Shown here one piece after another: positions 7,713 through 16,909 of a DNA stretch of 33,096 nt; the stretch's first letter is position 1, and every line of letters begins with the position of its first letter. The position numbers were made by a program, and so were the translations under genes. The notes under the pieces were generated by a model. That model made no database searches and was not told the DNA's origin. It saw only the letters and a program-made list of their open reading frames with translations. Origin of the DNA: DAISIL01 sp036822015 (lineage in GTDB: Bacteria; Bacteroidota; Bacteroidia; Cytophagales; Bernardetiaceae); the NCBI GenBank assembly GCA_036822015.1, contig DAISIL010000036.1, positions 1 to 33,096 on the forward strand, given 5' to 3'.

Positions 7713-10700
7713 TTACCTCCCTGACGGTTCGATCTCTAAGATCAGTGTCTTATCCGGGGAAACAAGGTTATCCGCCACCGGCGTAACGTAAATCACCGCC
7801 GAAGAAGCACCGGCCGGAATCACCAATGTCCCTTGCCGAGTATCGGCATCAAAACTTACGCCCATACCGGATACGGTGTAATCTTGTATTGCCTGGGCAG
7901 TTCCGCCCATCGAGAAATCAACCAGCAGGGGCTTATCTGCTCGTCCCGTCCGATGCACCACAAAATGAAAAGGCAGGCCCTCATCCTCCGGCCGTGCATC
8001 AACACCCGAAACACGCACCGTAACAAAAGCACCATTTTGTACCGAGATAGCAAAATTTCGTGCCGTGATCCCGCCTCGGGTGAGCGTCGTTCCGACGGCT
8101 CCCTCGGAGGGTAGCTGTGTCCAGTTGATCTGCTCGGGAGCATCGGCCAGGAAAAAATTAGCGCTGCTCGGATCAAAACCCACCAGGGTATCTGTCTCCT
8201 GCCAGGTGGCTGTCAAAGTCAAGCTATGGCTCATCGCGTCGGCCGTACTGACGACCCAGGTACGGGCGATGGCTTGATTACTCAACACCGTATCCGGCAA
8301 GGGAGTGGCAGCGCGTCCGTCGGCCGGCACATAGCCCACCACGCGCAAGCCATAACGAGAAGGCGCGGCGGCACTCAAAATCAAGGGGGCATAAGAACGG
8401 GCATCAGCCACAGGAAAAACCGTAGGGGCATCACCGACGCGCAACCACAGCCGTCCGTATTGCTCCGTAGCAATGGCATGGGCAGCACTGGTGTTGGTGA
8501 GGGTAGCAGCATCTTCGATGATTAAATCGCTGTTTTGGAGACGGATATAGCCCTGGCTCATATCGAGTTTGTCCGTGATGGTGAGGCGTGCATCTAGCAC
8601 GACCGTATCTTGGGGCAAGAACTGTCCCAGGGTAAGCGTTCCGTTGCCTTCAATCAGACCACCGATTTTTTGGAGCAAACTCGCCGTCTGTCCTTGTAGC
8701 TGTCCGTTGTTGCGAAGCAGCGCGGTTACGGTCAGGCTTGCGTTGGTGTTGATCTGCAAGCTAGCCCCTTGCACGATTTCCAAAACCCGCAACCCAACAT
8801 CCCCATTCGGGATGAGGGGGTAATGCGGCACATCCCCCAGGATAAGGACATCGTCGCCAGCCGTCGGGACGCTTCTTGACCAGTTGCTGGCCGTGTACCA
8901 ATCGCTACTTTGGCTGCCCAGCCACCGATTGGCAAAGACGCGGTCAAGGTCATGGGACGACTGCCCACCGATGAGCAAAAAGCGTATTGTGCGCGTCTGT
9001 TGGGGCAGGAAGTTATCGAGCCGAACACCAACAGCCAGGGCCAGGTTGGCGGGTGCCGTCTCTCCGCGCAGTTGTCGGCTGGGGTCGAGGAGGGCGTATT
9101 TGTCGGCATCACTGAATCCATCGGCATCGTAGAGTTGGATGGAATAGGTCGTATCGTTGAGGTCAAAGGCATGAAAACGAAGCGGTGTTTCGGTCTCCTC
9201 ATGGCCCGTATCCAGTTGTATCGCAATCCAACGGGAGCTATCGGCGGAGCGGATATAGCCGCGCTGGTGGATGCTATCCCAGCCGGCGATGTTGGTGTTG
9301 CGGTCGCCGAGATCGAGGTCAAGAAACATCCCGACGCGGAGGGAGTCGTAGGTGCTATCGCTGGTGTTCGTGATCGTGTAGCTCCAGGTGAGGGTGTTGT
9401 CCTGGGCTTGTCCGCTAACCTGCTCCTTGATCTGGATGCCGATGGGCTGGGCAGTGAGCGTATCGGTGTAGTTGGCGGTGAGCTTTCGGCGGTCGGGCTG
9501 AAAGTGGGTATGCTCGAGGAGTGGATTAAAATAAGTCGTATCGGGTGTAAAGTCCTGACTGATGGTGCGATCTGTGAAATTAACCATCAAGGCATCTAAT
9601 GTCTGACTCGGCGAAGCAGAGACAAACAAACCGCCTTCGTACATACACAACTGATCGCGAAAACGTAGCCCCCGCCCATTGAAATAGTCGCCGTCGAGGT
9701 ATCCTATGCGCCCTTGGTTCGTGAACGTGAGGGCAAAGTCGTTCAGGCGCACATCGAGGGCGCTGTTGTGGAGCGGAATATCCAGGAACTGATAATCGGT
9801 GTAGCCGTTCTGATCCGTGAAATCGAAGCGAAAGCGTACGGTGCGTCCCAGGTGTCGTGGGTCGATCTGGAAACGAAAGGGGTCGTTTTTGTTGTCGGCG
9901 CGTTGGAGGGTTGCCATCGTGCCGGGCTGCCACTGGTTGCGCTCCCAGGTGATGTGGGGATCGGTTGTCGAGACGGTGATGCTTAACCCCTGGGTGGGGT
10001 TGAGGTAGTTTAGCACCTCTAGGCTAAGGGAGACCAGCTGTGTCGTGTCGTTGAGGGCAACCCGCCCGCCCAGCAGGTAGTGTTCGTCGATGCGCACCGA
10101 GCGGGCCGTATGGCGTTCGTTGAGGGCGCGGTAAGCATCCAGGAAACCCTTGCCCATCCGGCCCTCAAAAGGCGCGTTGCTGGCCACGCCGTAGTGGTCA
10201 TTGCTGGTCGCTCGGATGAGTTCGGCTACTTGCAGGGCGTTGAGTTCGGGGTATTTGGCACGAATCAAAACCGCCGTTCCGGCAGCTAGCGGGGCAGCAA
10301 ACGAAGTACCGGCGGCGGCGTAGGCGTTGGTTTGGAAGGTGTAGGGCCAGTTGGGCCAATGAAAACGGTTAGAGGTCGTTTCGATGAAATAGCCCGGGGC
10401 CGCAACATCGATATGCGGGCTGACGACGTAGTTGGGCAAACGCCCCATGTTGCTGTACGTTCCGGTTACGGAAAGGACGTATTTGTAGGATGCCGGATAA
10501 AAGTTTTGCTCGTCGGGGCCGCTGCCTTTTTCGTTGCCCGAGGCAGCCACCACGACAACATCCTTTTCCAGGGCCAGGTACGTAATCACATCCTGCTCCC
10601 ACTGCAAGAACAAGCCCGAACGCCCAAAGGAAAGGTTGATGATCGAAGCACCATTCTCGGCTGCATAGAGCATCCCAGCAAACGAATTGACCACAAAAAG

Positions 10701-11447
10701 CCCTGCACTCACGACGCGAACCGGCATCAGGGTACAGTTGAAGCCCGCCCCGGCTAGCCCTACGGCATTATCGGTCGTTGCTCCGGCGGCTCCGCCTACC
10801 TGCGTGCCGTGGTAATAACGATCAGATACGTCGTTGTTGCCGTCGGCAAAATTATAGCCTCTAAGGTCGTCGATGTAGCCGTTGCCGTCGTCGTCCACGC
10901 CTGGCGTACCATTGATCTCGGCCCAGTTGCGGTAGGTTTGTTCGGTTAGGTCGGGGTGGTCATAGTCCATGCCCGAGTCGATGATACCTACGCGGATATT
11001 GCGGTTGCCTTTGGAGATGGCCCAGGCCTGCCGAAAGTTACAGGCGTTGATATGCCACTGGACGCTCCAATAGGGATCGTTGGGGGTATAGATCGTATCG
11101 TTGAGGAGGCGATAGGATGGCACGGGTTCGGCGGCCAATACCCAGTCCTCGCGTTGGAGGCGTTGGATCCAGGCCTCACGATTGGGTACAGTAATCTCCC
11201 AGTAGTCGCCTAAGGAGATACCACTTTTGGCGCTTACATCGGCTGCCCCAACAAAAGCCACAAAAGGGCGGCTTCGCTCATTGAGGCCGCGTTCAGCCAA
11301 AAAACTATCAATCTGCTCGGGTGTAAAATTACGCTTTACTTTGAGCATCAGGCGATTTTGGGTGGGGTCGAGCAGGGGCTGCCCCAGGAGCATCCCACCT
11401 CCCCCCCAGAGGCAAAGCCAGCATAAAAGCAGTGTGTATCGGATCAT
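7713..11447 (-). CDS. secreted subtilisin-like serine protease (S8) with Calx-beta-like C-terminus
   Basis: A protein of 1244 residues from the chosen start. M-I-R-Y-T-L-L-L-C-W opens a signal peptide ending near G22. A longer ATG at 11528 would read through the upstream terminator, so it was not used. The S8 domain (about residues 125-465) has the full triad: D157 in I-I-D-S-G-M, H213 in Y-Y-H-G-T-Q-V-G, S382 in G-T-S-F-A-A-P, and oxyanion N305. Beta-rich modules follow, including a region (around W-L-G-S-Q-S-S-D-W) resembling adhesin or GEVED-like surface domains. The last 95 residues resemble a Calx-beta domain (D-Y-T-V-S-G, G-T-L-V-I-P-A-G). The protein stops at E-P-S-G-R without the type IX secretion sorting domain often found on such proteases, so it may be truncated or exported otherwise. 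Confidence 0.92.
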   Translation of the reverse strand: MIRYTLLLCWLCLWGGGGMLLGQPLLDPTQNRLMLKVKRNFTPEQIDSFLAERGLNERSRPFVAFVGAADVSAKSGISLGDYWEITVPNREAWIQRLQREDWVLAAEPVPSYRLLNDTIYTPNDPYWSVQWHINACNFRQAWAISKGNRNIRVGIIDSGMDYDHPDLTEQTYRNWAEINGTPGVDDDGNGYIDDLRGYNFADGNNDVSDRYYHGTQVGGAAGATTDNAVGLAGAGFNCTLMPVRVVSAGLFVVNSFAGMLYAAENGASIINLSFGRSGLFLQWEQDVITYLALEKDVVVVAASGNEKGSGPDEQNFYPASYKYVLSVTGTYSNMGRLPNYVVSPHIDVAAPGYFIETTSNRFHWPNWPYTFQTNAYAAAGTSFAAPLAAGTAVLIRAKYPELNALQVAELIRATSNDHYGVASNAPFEGRMGKGFLDAYRALNERHTARSVRIDEHYLLGGRVALNDTTQLVSLSLEVLNYLNPTQGLSITVSTTDPHITWERNQWQPGTMATLQRADNKNDPFRFQIDPRHLGRTVRFRFDFTDQNGYTDYQFLDIPLHNSALDVRLNDFALTFTNQGRIGYLDGDYFNGRGLRFRDQLCMYEGGLFVSASPSQTLDALMVNFTDRTISQDFTPDTTYFNPLLEHTHFQPDRRKLTANYTDTLTAQPIGIQIKEQVSGQAQDNTLTWSYTITNTSDSTYDSLRVGMFLDLDLGDRNTNIAGWDSIHQRGYIRSADSSRWIAIQLDTGHEETETPLRFHAFDLNDTTYSIQLYDADGFSDADKYALLDPSRQLRGETAPANLALAVGVRLDNFLPQQTRTIRFLLIGGQSSHDLDRVFANRWLGSQSSDWYTASNWSRSVPTAGDDVLILGDVPHYPLIPNGDVGLRVLEIVQGASLQINTNASLTVTALLRNNGQLQGQTASLLQKIGGLIEGNGTLTLGQFLPQDTVVLDARLTITDKLDMSQGYIRLQNSDLIIEDAATLTNTSAAHAIATEQYGRLWLRVGDAPTVFPVADARSYAPLILSAAAPSRYGLRVVGYVPADGRAATPLPDTVLSNQAIARTWVVSTADAMSHSLTLTATWQETDTLVGFDPSSANFFLADAPEQINWTQLPSEGAVGTTLTRGGITARNFAISVQNGAFVTVRVSGVDARPEDEGLPFHFVVHRTGRADKPLLVDFSMGGTAQAIQDYTVSGMGVSFDADTRQGTLVIPAGASSAVIYVTPVADNLVSPDKTLILEIEPSGR

Positions 11448-11509
11448 GGCATAAAAGTCTATTGACAGGTATAAACGAATGGCGATAAATTTCGTTTTGC
11501 TTCCAAGAC

Positions 11510-11541
11510 AAAAACGCCTTCTGTCCATGAAGAACAGAAGG
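11510..11541 (-). terminator. rho-independent terminator after the desaturase gene
   Basis: CCTTCTGT (11517-11524) pairs with ACAGAAGG (11534-11541) around a 9-nt loop. On the minus strand the stem is followed by CG and five Ts (11514-11510). It lies 39 nt past the desaturase stop and supports the downstream protease start at 11447. Confidence 0.75.
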
Positions 11542-11579
11542 TGCTTTGTGAACTTAGCATACCCGATTAAGTGCCTGCC

Positions 11580-12332
11580 CTAAGCCGGGTTGGCTTCGGA
11601 ACGAGCGTGCGGACGCAAGCGGATGATCCGTAGCTTATCGAAGAGCAAAATAAAAGGATACGTAGGGTCAAACTCGTGCCAGCGCACACCAAAGTTTGCG
11701 CGGTTTTGGAGGCTATGGTGGTTGTTGTGATAGCCCTCACCCATCATCAGGATGTCCACGGGCAGGAGGTTTTTGGATGTATCATTGACACTGAAATTGA
11801 CATAACCGTACTTGTGTGCAAACCAGTTGATGACCGCTCCATGAAAAGGCCCCATCACGAAGTGAATCGGGAGCAAAAGCCACATCCACCAGGTCTCGGC
11901 AAAGATCACATAAAAGATCGTATAAACAATCATCCAACCAATCCGCGAAGCCCAATGCTCGGCAAAGTTGTTGAACGACATCCACTCGGGAAGCTCACGA
12001 AGCATCTTTTCATCGACCTTCATGCGGCCCCAGGCAATGTTGGAATAAATCTCACGGGTTTTCCACATCAACGAAACCAGCCCTCGGCTGTATTTGGGTG
12101 AATGGGGATCGTATTCGGTATCGGCGTGGGCGTGGTGCAAGCGGTGCAAGACACCATATACATAAGGACTCAAATAAGATGACCCTTGTGCAATGAACGA
12201 GAAGACATGAAAGAAACGCTCCCAAAACTTGGACATCGTGAACATCCGGTGGGCAGCGTAGCGGTGATGGAAGAACGTCTGGCAAAAGAGCGAGGTGTAC
12301 CAGTGAATAACAAAGAAAGCGATAACGGCCAT
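11580..12332 (-). CDS. membrane fatty acid desaturase (acyl-CoA/acyl-lipid delta-9 type)
   Basis: A 250-residue integral membrane di-iron enzyme. The three histidine boxes are present: H-H-R-Y-A-A-H (residues 22-28), H-R-L-H-H (63-67) and E-G-Y-H-N-N-H-H near residue 215. These bind the non-haem iron pair of stearoyl-CoA-desaturase-like enzymes, which put a double bond into acyl chains and so set membrane fluidity. Hydrophobic segments lie at the N-terminus, at about 40-60, and in a pair around 130-170. The start at 12332 gives a complete first hydrophobic stretch. It stands alone with its own terminator. Substrate form (CoA, ACP or lipid) cannot be read from the sequence. Confidence 0.92.
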   Translation of the reverse strand: MAVIAFFVIHWYTSLFCQTFFHHRYAAHRMFTMSKFWERFFHVFSFIAQGSSYLSPYVYGVLHRLHHAHADTEYDPHSPKYSRGLVSLMWKTREIYSNIAWGRMKVDEKMLRELPEWMSFNNFAEHWASRIGWMIVYTIFYVIFAETWWMWLLLPIHFVMGPFHGAVINWFAHKYGYVNFSVNDTSKNLLPVDILMMGEGYHNNHHSLQNRANFGVRWHEFDPTYPFILLFDKLRIIRLRPHARSEANPA

Positions 12333-12489
12333 TGGGAATGAATTAAGAGAACAGAAATAGAAAACGAACAGGTAACAGGTAAGTGGTTATTTATACACTC
12401 TCCAAATAAACGCAACTTTTTTTCATTTTGCAAACGGCTGGCTACTTAAAATTAACAAAAAAACTGCAAGGCTTTGTTAATCAGTTCTT

Positions 12490-13596
12490 TTAATCGAAGA
12501 TGGAAAGGAAGTTTGTCCGGTTGCTCTGCACAGAAAAGCGAGCCTGCACGGTTTTTCGTCCGGCCTCTCCGAGGCGTTGGCGCAACGCAGCATCTGCAAG
12601 CAAGCACTCGAGGGCCTGGGTCCACTCCTCGGGGGTGCTGGCACAATAGCCGTTTTGTCCCGTCTGGATGATCTGCGCATTCACCCCCACAGGCGAAGCC
12701 ACAGGCGGGATGCCTAAGCTCATGTATTGCAGGGCTTTAAAGCCGCACTTGCCTCGGGCCCAGGCATCGTCCTGGAGGGGCATCAAGCCGATATGCAGTG
12801 CCAGGAGGTCTTCAATTTCGGTGTCTTTGTTCCAGGGGATAAAGTCGAGGATGTCCAGGTCAAAGTCCGGAGGCTGGTTGCAGATAACCCGAAAGCGAAA
12901 CACAAAATCCCGAGAGAGGGAGGCGATCAGGGGCAGGAGCGGGCGCAGGTAGGGAAGGGTGGAGTGTGTACCTGTCCAGCCAATGGTAAGGGGGCTTTGG
13001 TGGTGATCTTTGAGGCGGTTGTGCCAGTGCAGGGTATCGAGGGTGGTGGGGTTGAGCCGTACGGCATCGCTGGTTGTTCCTTCGCCCCGAAACTGTCGGG
13101 CGTGCTGGGCCAGGTAGTCATTGCCGACACTTACCCGATAGGCCCAACGACAAATCTGGGGTACTTTATCGGGTGCTTTCAGTGCCGCTACCCAGCGGTT
13201 TTGCTCCGAGACCGTGGGTAGCCAGATGGCATCATCGAAGTCATAGATGATTTTTTTTTGAAAGACGTACCGAAGTATCCATTCAACAAAAGGAAATCCC
13301 AGTGGCGTTGCCTCCCGATAGATAAACACAAAATCATATCGCCAGAGATGCCAGACCAGTTGCCCGATGCGCTTGGCATAGCCTTGTAGCGTGCGTAGGA
13401 TTTTTTGGGTGATGCCCTTGTTTTTGTAAAGATTAAGATACGTTTGGGCATCAAAAAAGGGAAAGAAACGGTAGCGATAACCGGCCGCTTCCAGGGCAGG
13501 TAAATATTGCTCAAAACGAAAGCGCGGTCCAGGTGCCAAACCAAAGGGATAAGGCACCAAAAAAGCAATACGCGCAGTGGGCTGGATAGGCTTCAT
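12490..13596 (-). CDS. glycosyltransferase, GT4-like
   Basis: A protein of 368 residues from M-K-P-I-Q-P-T-A-R. The N-terminal Rossmann half starts A-F-L-V-P-Y-P-F-G-L-A-P-G-P-R-F-R. The second half has L-T-I-G-W-T-G-T-H-S-T and the nucleotide-sugar-binding region K-C-G-F-K-A-L-Q-Y-M-S-L-G-I-P-P-V-A-S, with G-Q-N-G-Y near the end, as in GT-B family 4 enzymes. The start was chosen because its ATG overlaps the proC stop as ATGA, implying translational coupling; an upstream ATG in the same frame lies inside proC. It probably acts in surface polysaccharide or glycolipid synthesis. Donor and acceptor are unknown, and no other polysaccharide genes are nearby. Confidence 0.88.
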   Translation of the reverse strand: MKPIQPTARIAFLVPYPFGLAPGPRFRFEQYLPALEAAGYRYRFFPFFDAQTYLNLYKNKGITQKILRTLQGYAKRIGQLVWHLWRYDFVFIYREATPLGFPFVEWILRYVFQKKIIYDFDDAIWLPTVSEQNRWVAALKAPDKVPQICRWAYRVSVGNDYLAQHARQFRGEGTTSDAVRLNPTTLDTLHWHNRLKDHHQSPLTIGWTGTHSTLPYLRPLLPLIASLSRDFVFRFRVICNQPPDFDLDILDFIPWNKDTEIEDLLALHIGLMPLQDDAWARGKCGFKALQYMSLGIPPVASPVGVNAQIIQTGQNGYCASTPEEWTQALECLLADAALRQRLGEAGRKTVQARFSVQSNRTNFLSIFD

Positions 13597-14393
13597 TTTC
13601 CCAAAACCTCGGCGCGTTGGCGGGCGGCTTCCGTACCCTGCCCGATGTGCTGATGAAGTTCCGTTTGGGCAAAGACCTGTAAGGCGGCTTCGGTAGTTCC
13701 GCCTCGGGAGGCGACTTTTTCGATCCACTCGGCACAAGAAAAACGACTGCCCCGCACCAAATTGACCGCCCCCAAGAAGGTCTGCTCTACCAATAACTCG
13801 GCCTCCGATGCCGTAAAGCCCATCTGCCTAGCCGAAGCCATCATGGCTTCCATAAAAAAGAACACATACGCCGGCCCACTCCCCGAAATCGCCGTTACGG
13901 CATCGAGTTGGGATTCCTGCTCAAAATAAATCGACTTACCCGTAGTGTTGATGAGGTTTTGGATGATGAACAACTCGCGTTTGTCCACCTCGGGGGCAGC
14001 CGTAAATCCCGTCATGCCCATGCCGATCTGTGCCGGCAGGTTGGGCATCGCCCGAATGACCTTGGGGATGCCTAGCCCTTCGGTGAGGGTGCGAATCTGG
14101 ATGCCGGCCATGATGGAAAGCACCAAATGATCGGGACGCAAAAAGGGACGAAGCTTAGGCAAGAGTGGGGGTAAGTCTTGTGGCTTAACCGCCAGCATGA
14201 GGATGTCTGCATGGAGGATGCTCGGCTGGGGTTCGTACATGACCTGGGCATAGCCCTCCTGGCGGAGCTGCTCGGCACGCTCGGGGAGTTTTTCCAGGAT
14301 CAAGAGATCGTCTTTGGTGAGCAGATGGTTGTGTAAGAATCCTTCGGCATAGGTGCGCCCCATGTTGCCGGCTCCCACGATGAGTATCTTCAT
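13593..14393 (-). CDS. proC: pyrroline-5-carboxylate reductase
   Basis: A protein of 266 residues from M-K-I-L-I-V-G-A-G-N-M-G, where G-A-G-N-M-G (7-12) is the NAD(P)-binding turn. The C-terminal dimerisation domain has A-I-S-G-S-G-P-A-Y-V-F-F-F, the ProC signature. It catalyses the last step of proline synthesis. A longer ATG start at 14501 would run through the adk terminator and was rejected. The stop overlaps the glycosyltransferase ATG (ATGA), so the two form one transcript. Confidence 0.94.
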   Translation of the reverse strand: MKILIVGAGNMGRTYAEGFLHNHLLTKDDLLILEKLPERAEQLRQEGYAQVMYEPQPSILHADILMLAVKPQDLPPLLPKLRPFLRPDHLVLSIMAGIQIRTLTEGLGIPKVIRAMPNLPAQIGMGMTGFTAAPEVDKRELFIIQNLINTTGKSIYFEQESQLDAVTAISGSGPAYVFFFMEAMMASARQMGFTASEAELLVEQTFLGAVNLVRGSRFSCAEWIEKVASRGGTTEAALQVFAQTELHQHIGQGTEAARQRAEVLGK

Positions 14394-14410
14394 GGCGTTT
14401 TTTTTGGGTG

Positions 14411-14439
14411 CAAAGGTGCAGAAAAAAAGCCGTTTACAA
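14411..14439 (-). promoter_or_regulatory. possible promoter of proC-glycosyltransferase
   Basis: On the minus strand CACCTTTG (14418-14411) differs by one base from TAnnTTTG, with TTG (14439-14437) 18 nt upstream. It lies 18 nt before the proC ATG and just after the adk terminator. Confidence 0.45.
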
Positions 14440-14440
14440 A

Positions 14441-14488
14441 AATCGAAAAGCGTATCCCCAAAACAACAACAACTTTTTGGGGATACGC
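14441..14488 (-). terminator. rho-independent terminator after adk
   Basis: A perfect 14-bp stem: GCGTATCCCCAAAA (14450-14463) pairs with TTTTGGGGATACGC (14475-14488) around an 11-nt loop. A T-rich stretch (TTTTCGATTTTT) follows on the minus strand. Confidence 0.8.
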
Positions 14489-14555
14489 GCTCGTGTGCCA
14501 TTTGGGCAAAAACTAGACAAAAGCGGCTTTTCCGGCCATCTTATCAAAAGTTTAC

Positions 14556-15128
14556 TTAAAGTTCATCTACGCGCTGGCAGAGGTTCTCAAAGATTTCCTC
14601 GATTGTGCCTTGTCCGGGGACGCTGACAAACTTACCCTGGGCTTTGTAGTAGTCGGCGACGGGTTTGGTTTTGTTGTTGTACTCCTGTACGCGCTGATCG
14701 ATCAGGGCTTCGTTTTGGTCATCGGTTCGTCCGGAGGTCTTTCCGCGTTCGAGGATGCGCTGTACCAGTTCGTCTTTTTCTACCTCGAGGGCGATCAAGC
14801 CTTTGAGCGGTGTGCCGTTTTGCTCCAAAAGCTGATCTAGGGCTTCAGCTTGGGCTACCGTTCGCGGAAAGCCATCGAAAATAAAGCCTTTGGCGTGTGG
14901 GTTGCTTTGGAGGGCATCACCGATCATCCCGACGACGACCTCATCCGAGACCAGCTTGCCCTGATCCATGAGCGTCTTGGCTTTCATGCCTAGGGCTGTG
15001 CCGGCTTTGATTTGAGAACGGAGCAGGTCGCCCGTAGAGAGGTGTACGAGGTTGTATTTCTCGAGTAGTTTTTCGCTTTGTGTGCCTTTGCCGGCCCCTG
15101 GAGGACCGAAGAGAATGAAATTGAGCAT
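14556..15128 (-). CDS. adk: adenylate kinase (short form)
   Basis: A 190-residue protein. The P-loop is G-P-P-G-A-G-K-G-T (8-16). It is followed by the AMP-binding T-G-D-L-L-R and D-G-F-P-R-T segments and the catalytic R-T-D-D motif. The long zinc-binding LID of the 214-residue E. coli type is absent, as is usual for short-form enzymes. It interconverts ATP + AMP and 2 ADP. It has its own promoter and terminator. Confidence 0.97.
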   Translation of the reverse strand: MLNFILFGPPGAGKGTQSEKLLEKYNLVHLSTGDLLRSQIKAGTALGMKAKTLMDQGKLVSDEVVVGMIGDALQSNPHAKGFIFDGFPRTVAQAEALDQLLEQNGTPLKGLIALEVEKDELVQRILERGKTSGRTDDQNEALIDQRVQEYNNKTKPVADYYKAQGKFVSVPGQGTIEEIFENLCQRVDEL

Positions 15129-15160
15129 GATTTTGTGGGTTTGAGAAGATAAATAAAATC

Positions 15161-15190
15161 CAAAGTTAATTTTTTGGGAATAAAAAACAA
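15161..15190 (-). promoter_or_regulatory. promoter of adk
   Basis: On the minus strand TTG (15190-15188), a 19-nt spacer and TAACTTTG (15168-15161) give an exact match to the Bacteroidota consensus. The predicted start site is about 26 nt before the adk ATG. Confidence 0.75.
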
Positions 15191-15290
15191 GTTTTAAGAA
15201 GGCTTTTTGGGCTGCAAAAGGTTCTTTTCAACCAAAGATACGGACAAATCGTACTTTGTCGAATATAGCCATTTACTCTCAAAAGACCTT

Positions 15291-16526
15291 ATGCAAGCCA
15301 TTTTTTTTCTTTCGATTCTGATTATTCTTGATCTCTACGCCATCCAGACGCTGCGGGTGGCTTTGCGCCATCAGCAACGCACCCGCCGTTGGGCTTATGG
15401 GCTGTATGCTGTGTTTTCGCTGCTCGTCTATGTGGGCTTAGTCCTGACGGGTTTTAAGTTCGTGATCCTGGATCGTTGGGATGAGGCCCTGTTTCGGAAC
15501 ATCTTTTTCGCCTTTTTCCTGACGAAGTTCATTTGGTCGGTTTTGTTGCTCATCGACGACTTACGGCGACTGGCTTTGTGGCTCGCCCGAAAGATCGCCC
15601 GCTTCTTTGAGCCCAAAGAACGCTTTGAGGGGCAAGCGATCCCGCGCTCGGAGTTCCTCGCCAAAACAGGACTGGCCTTGACGGCTTTTCCGGCCATCGC
15701 GACCACGTATGGCATGGTGGTAGGGGCGCATGATTATCGCGTGCGGGAGGTAGCCCTGCGGCTTCCTCATCTGCCTCGCCAACTGGACGGGCTGCGTATC
15801 GTGCAACTGTCAGACATCCACTCGGGGAGTTTCTTCAACAAAACGGCCGTGCGGCGGGGCATCGAACTGATCGGCAACCAAAAAGCCGACATGGTCTTTT
15901 TTACGGGCGATTTGGTCAATAATCGCGCCCGCGAGATGACGGACTATTTTGAGGTCTTCAACAAAATCAGCGCACCGCTGGGGGTCTATTCCGTGCTGGG
16001 CAACCACGACTACGGCACGTATTATCGCTGGAAAACCAAAAAAGATTCCGAGCAGAACTTCCGCGACATGCTCGAACTCCACCAACGCCTCGGCTGGAAA
16101 CTCCTCCGCAACCAAAACGACATCCTGACCATCGACGGCGAACAGCTCGCCATCCTCGGCGTAGAAAACTGGAGTGCCAACCCGCGCTTCATTAGCCCCG
16201 GCGACCTAAAGAAGACCTACGCCGGTAGCCAGGATGCCGCCATCCGACTGCTCCTCTCCCACGACCCCTCCCACTGGAGGGCCCAGGTCCTGGATTATCC
16301 TGACATCGACTTGATGCTGGCCGGACACACCCACGGGATGCAGTTTGGCGTAGAGGTAGGCGATGTGCGCTGGAGTCCCGTCCAGATGGTCTATCCCGAG
16401 TGGGCAGGCCTCTACAACCAGAACGGGCAGTACCTGTACGTCAATCGGGGTTTTGGTTACATCGGTCTGCCCGGGCGCATCGGCATACCACCCGAGATCA
16501 CGGTCATTACCTTAACCAAAGCCTAG
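15291..16526 (+). CDS. membrane-anchored metallophosphoesterase (YkuE-like)
   Basis: A protein of 411 residues from M-Q-A-I-F-F-L. An upstream in-frame ATG at 15207 would overlap the adk promoter and adds a charged leader with no family match, so it was not used. Three hydrophobic segments lie within residues 1-90 and another near 127-147. The calcineurin-like domain follows with S-D-I-H-S-G (D175, H177), F-T-G-D-L-V-N (D207), G-N-H-D (237-240), L-L-S-H-D and G-H-T-H-G, the full set of di-metal ligands. The catalytic domain probably faces outward. Relatives hydrolyse phosphodiesters such as UDP-diacylglucosamine; the substrate here is not known. Confidence 0.9.
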   Translation: MQAIFFLSILIILDLYAIQTLRVALRHQQRTRRWAYGLYAVFSLLVYVGLVLTGFKFVILDRWDEALFRNIFFAFFLTKFIWSVLLLIDDLRRLALWLARKIARFFEPKERFEGQAIPRSEFLAKTGLALTAFPAIATTYGMVVGAHDYRVREVALRLPHLPRQLDGLRIVQLSDIHSGSFFNKTAVRRGIELIGNQKADMVFFTGDLVNNRAREMTDYFEVFNKISAPLGVYSVLGNHDYGTYYRWKTKKDSEQNFRDMLELHQRLGWKLLRNQNDILTIDGEQLAILGVENWSANPRFISPGDLKKTYAGSQDAAIRLLLSHDPSHWRAQVLDYPDIDLMLAGHTHGMQFGVEVGDVRWSPVQMVYPEWAGLYNQNGQYLYVNRGFGYIGLPGRIGIPPEITVITLTKA

Positions 16527-16662
16527 ATTTTTCTTCCGCAGAGCTACGCACCTCCTTTGGCGGCGTTGCGGTTTTTTGTGGCATCTTTTGTGCTTTATGG
16601 GTCAGCAAAATCCCTATCCGGCTACCTCCCATAACTTTTGTTTGCTGCCCAAAAAAACAACC

Positions 16663-16902
16663 ATGAAAAAAGTAACGCTCGGCGTGCTTTTGCTGTTCGG
16701 TCTATGCCTGCTGCCGGATACCCTACTAGCCAACACCTACCTGCCCAACGAAAGTTTTGGCTCCGTACAGGAGGCTTTCGTAACTTTGGATACCCAGTGG
16801 CAACGTCCGTTCAAAGCCCCTCCGTCGAGCGATGGCTCGTGGATAGGCTTATGGCTTTGGCTGTCAAGGCTTTATACCTGGCTCTGCGAACTAACATCCT
16901 GA
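16663..16902 (+). CDS. small exported protein of unknown function
   Basis: A 79-residue protein beginning M-K-K-V-T-L-G-V-L-L-L-F with a clear signal peptide to about residue 23 (T-L-L-A-N). The mature 55 residues contain two tryptophan-rich stretches and end C-E-L-T-S. There is no lipobox. This start was chosen because the signal peptide begins here; an in-frame ATG 87 bases upstream adds a non-signal leader. It lies 7 bases before the AI-2E permease start. I recognise no family. Confidence 0.55.
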   Translation: MKKVTLGVLLLFGLCLLPDTLLANTYLPNESFGSVQEAFVTLDTQWQRPFKAPPSSDGSWIGLWLWLSRLYTWLCELTS

Positions 16903-16909
16903 TCTGACG

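Noticed and set aside
7713..11447. Beta-rich modules of the subtilase as named domains
   Set aside because: Only the S8 core and the C-terminal Calx-beta-like part are clear enough; the middle could not be assigned by eye.
11448..11528. Longer start of the subtilase at 11528
   Set aside because: It would place the desaturase terminator inside the gene and a charged leader ahead of a good signal peptide.
12333..12489. A promoter or small gene between the desaturase and glycosyltransferase genes
   Set aside because: AT-rich spacer with no exact -7 element, no stem-loop with a T tract and no plausible frame.
14394..14501. Longer start of proC at 14501
   Set aside because: It crosses the 14-bp adk terminator; M-K-I-L-I-V-G at 14393 is the family start.
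15252..15259. Possible -7 element GTACTTTG before the metallophosphoesterase
   Set aside because: The spacing between TA and TTTG is one base short and there is no -33 element at the right distance.
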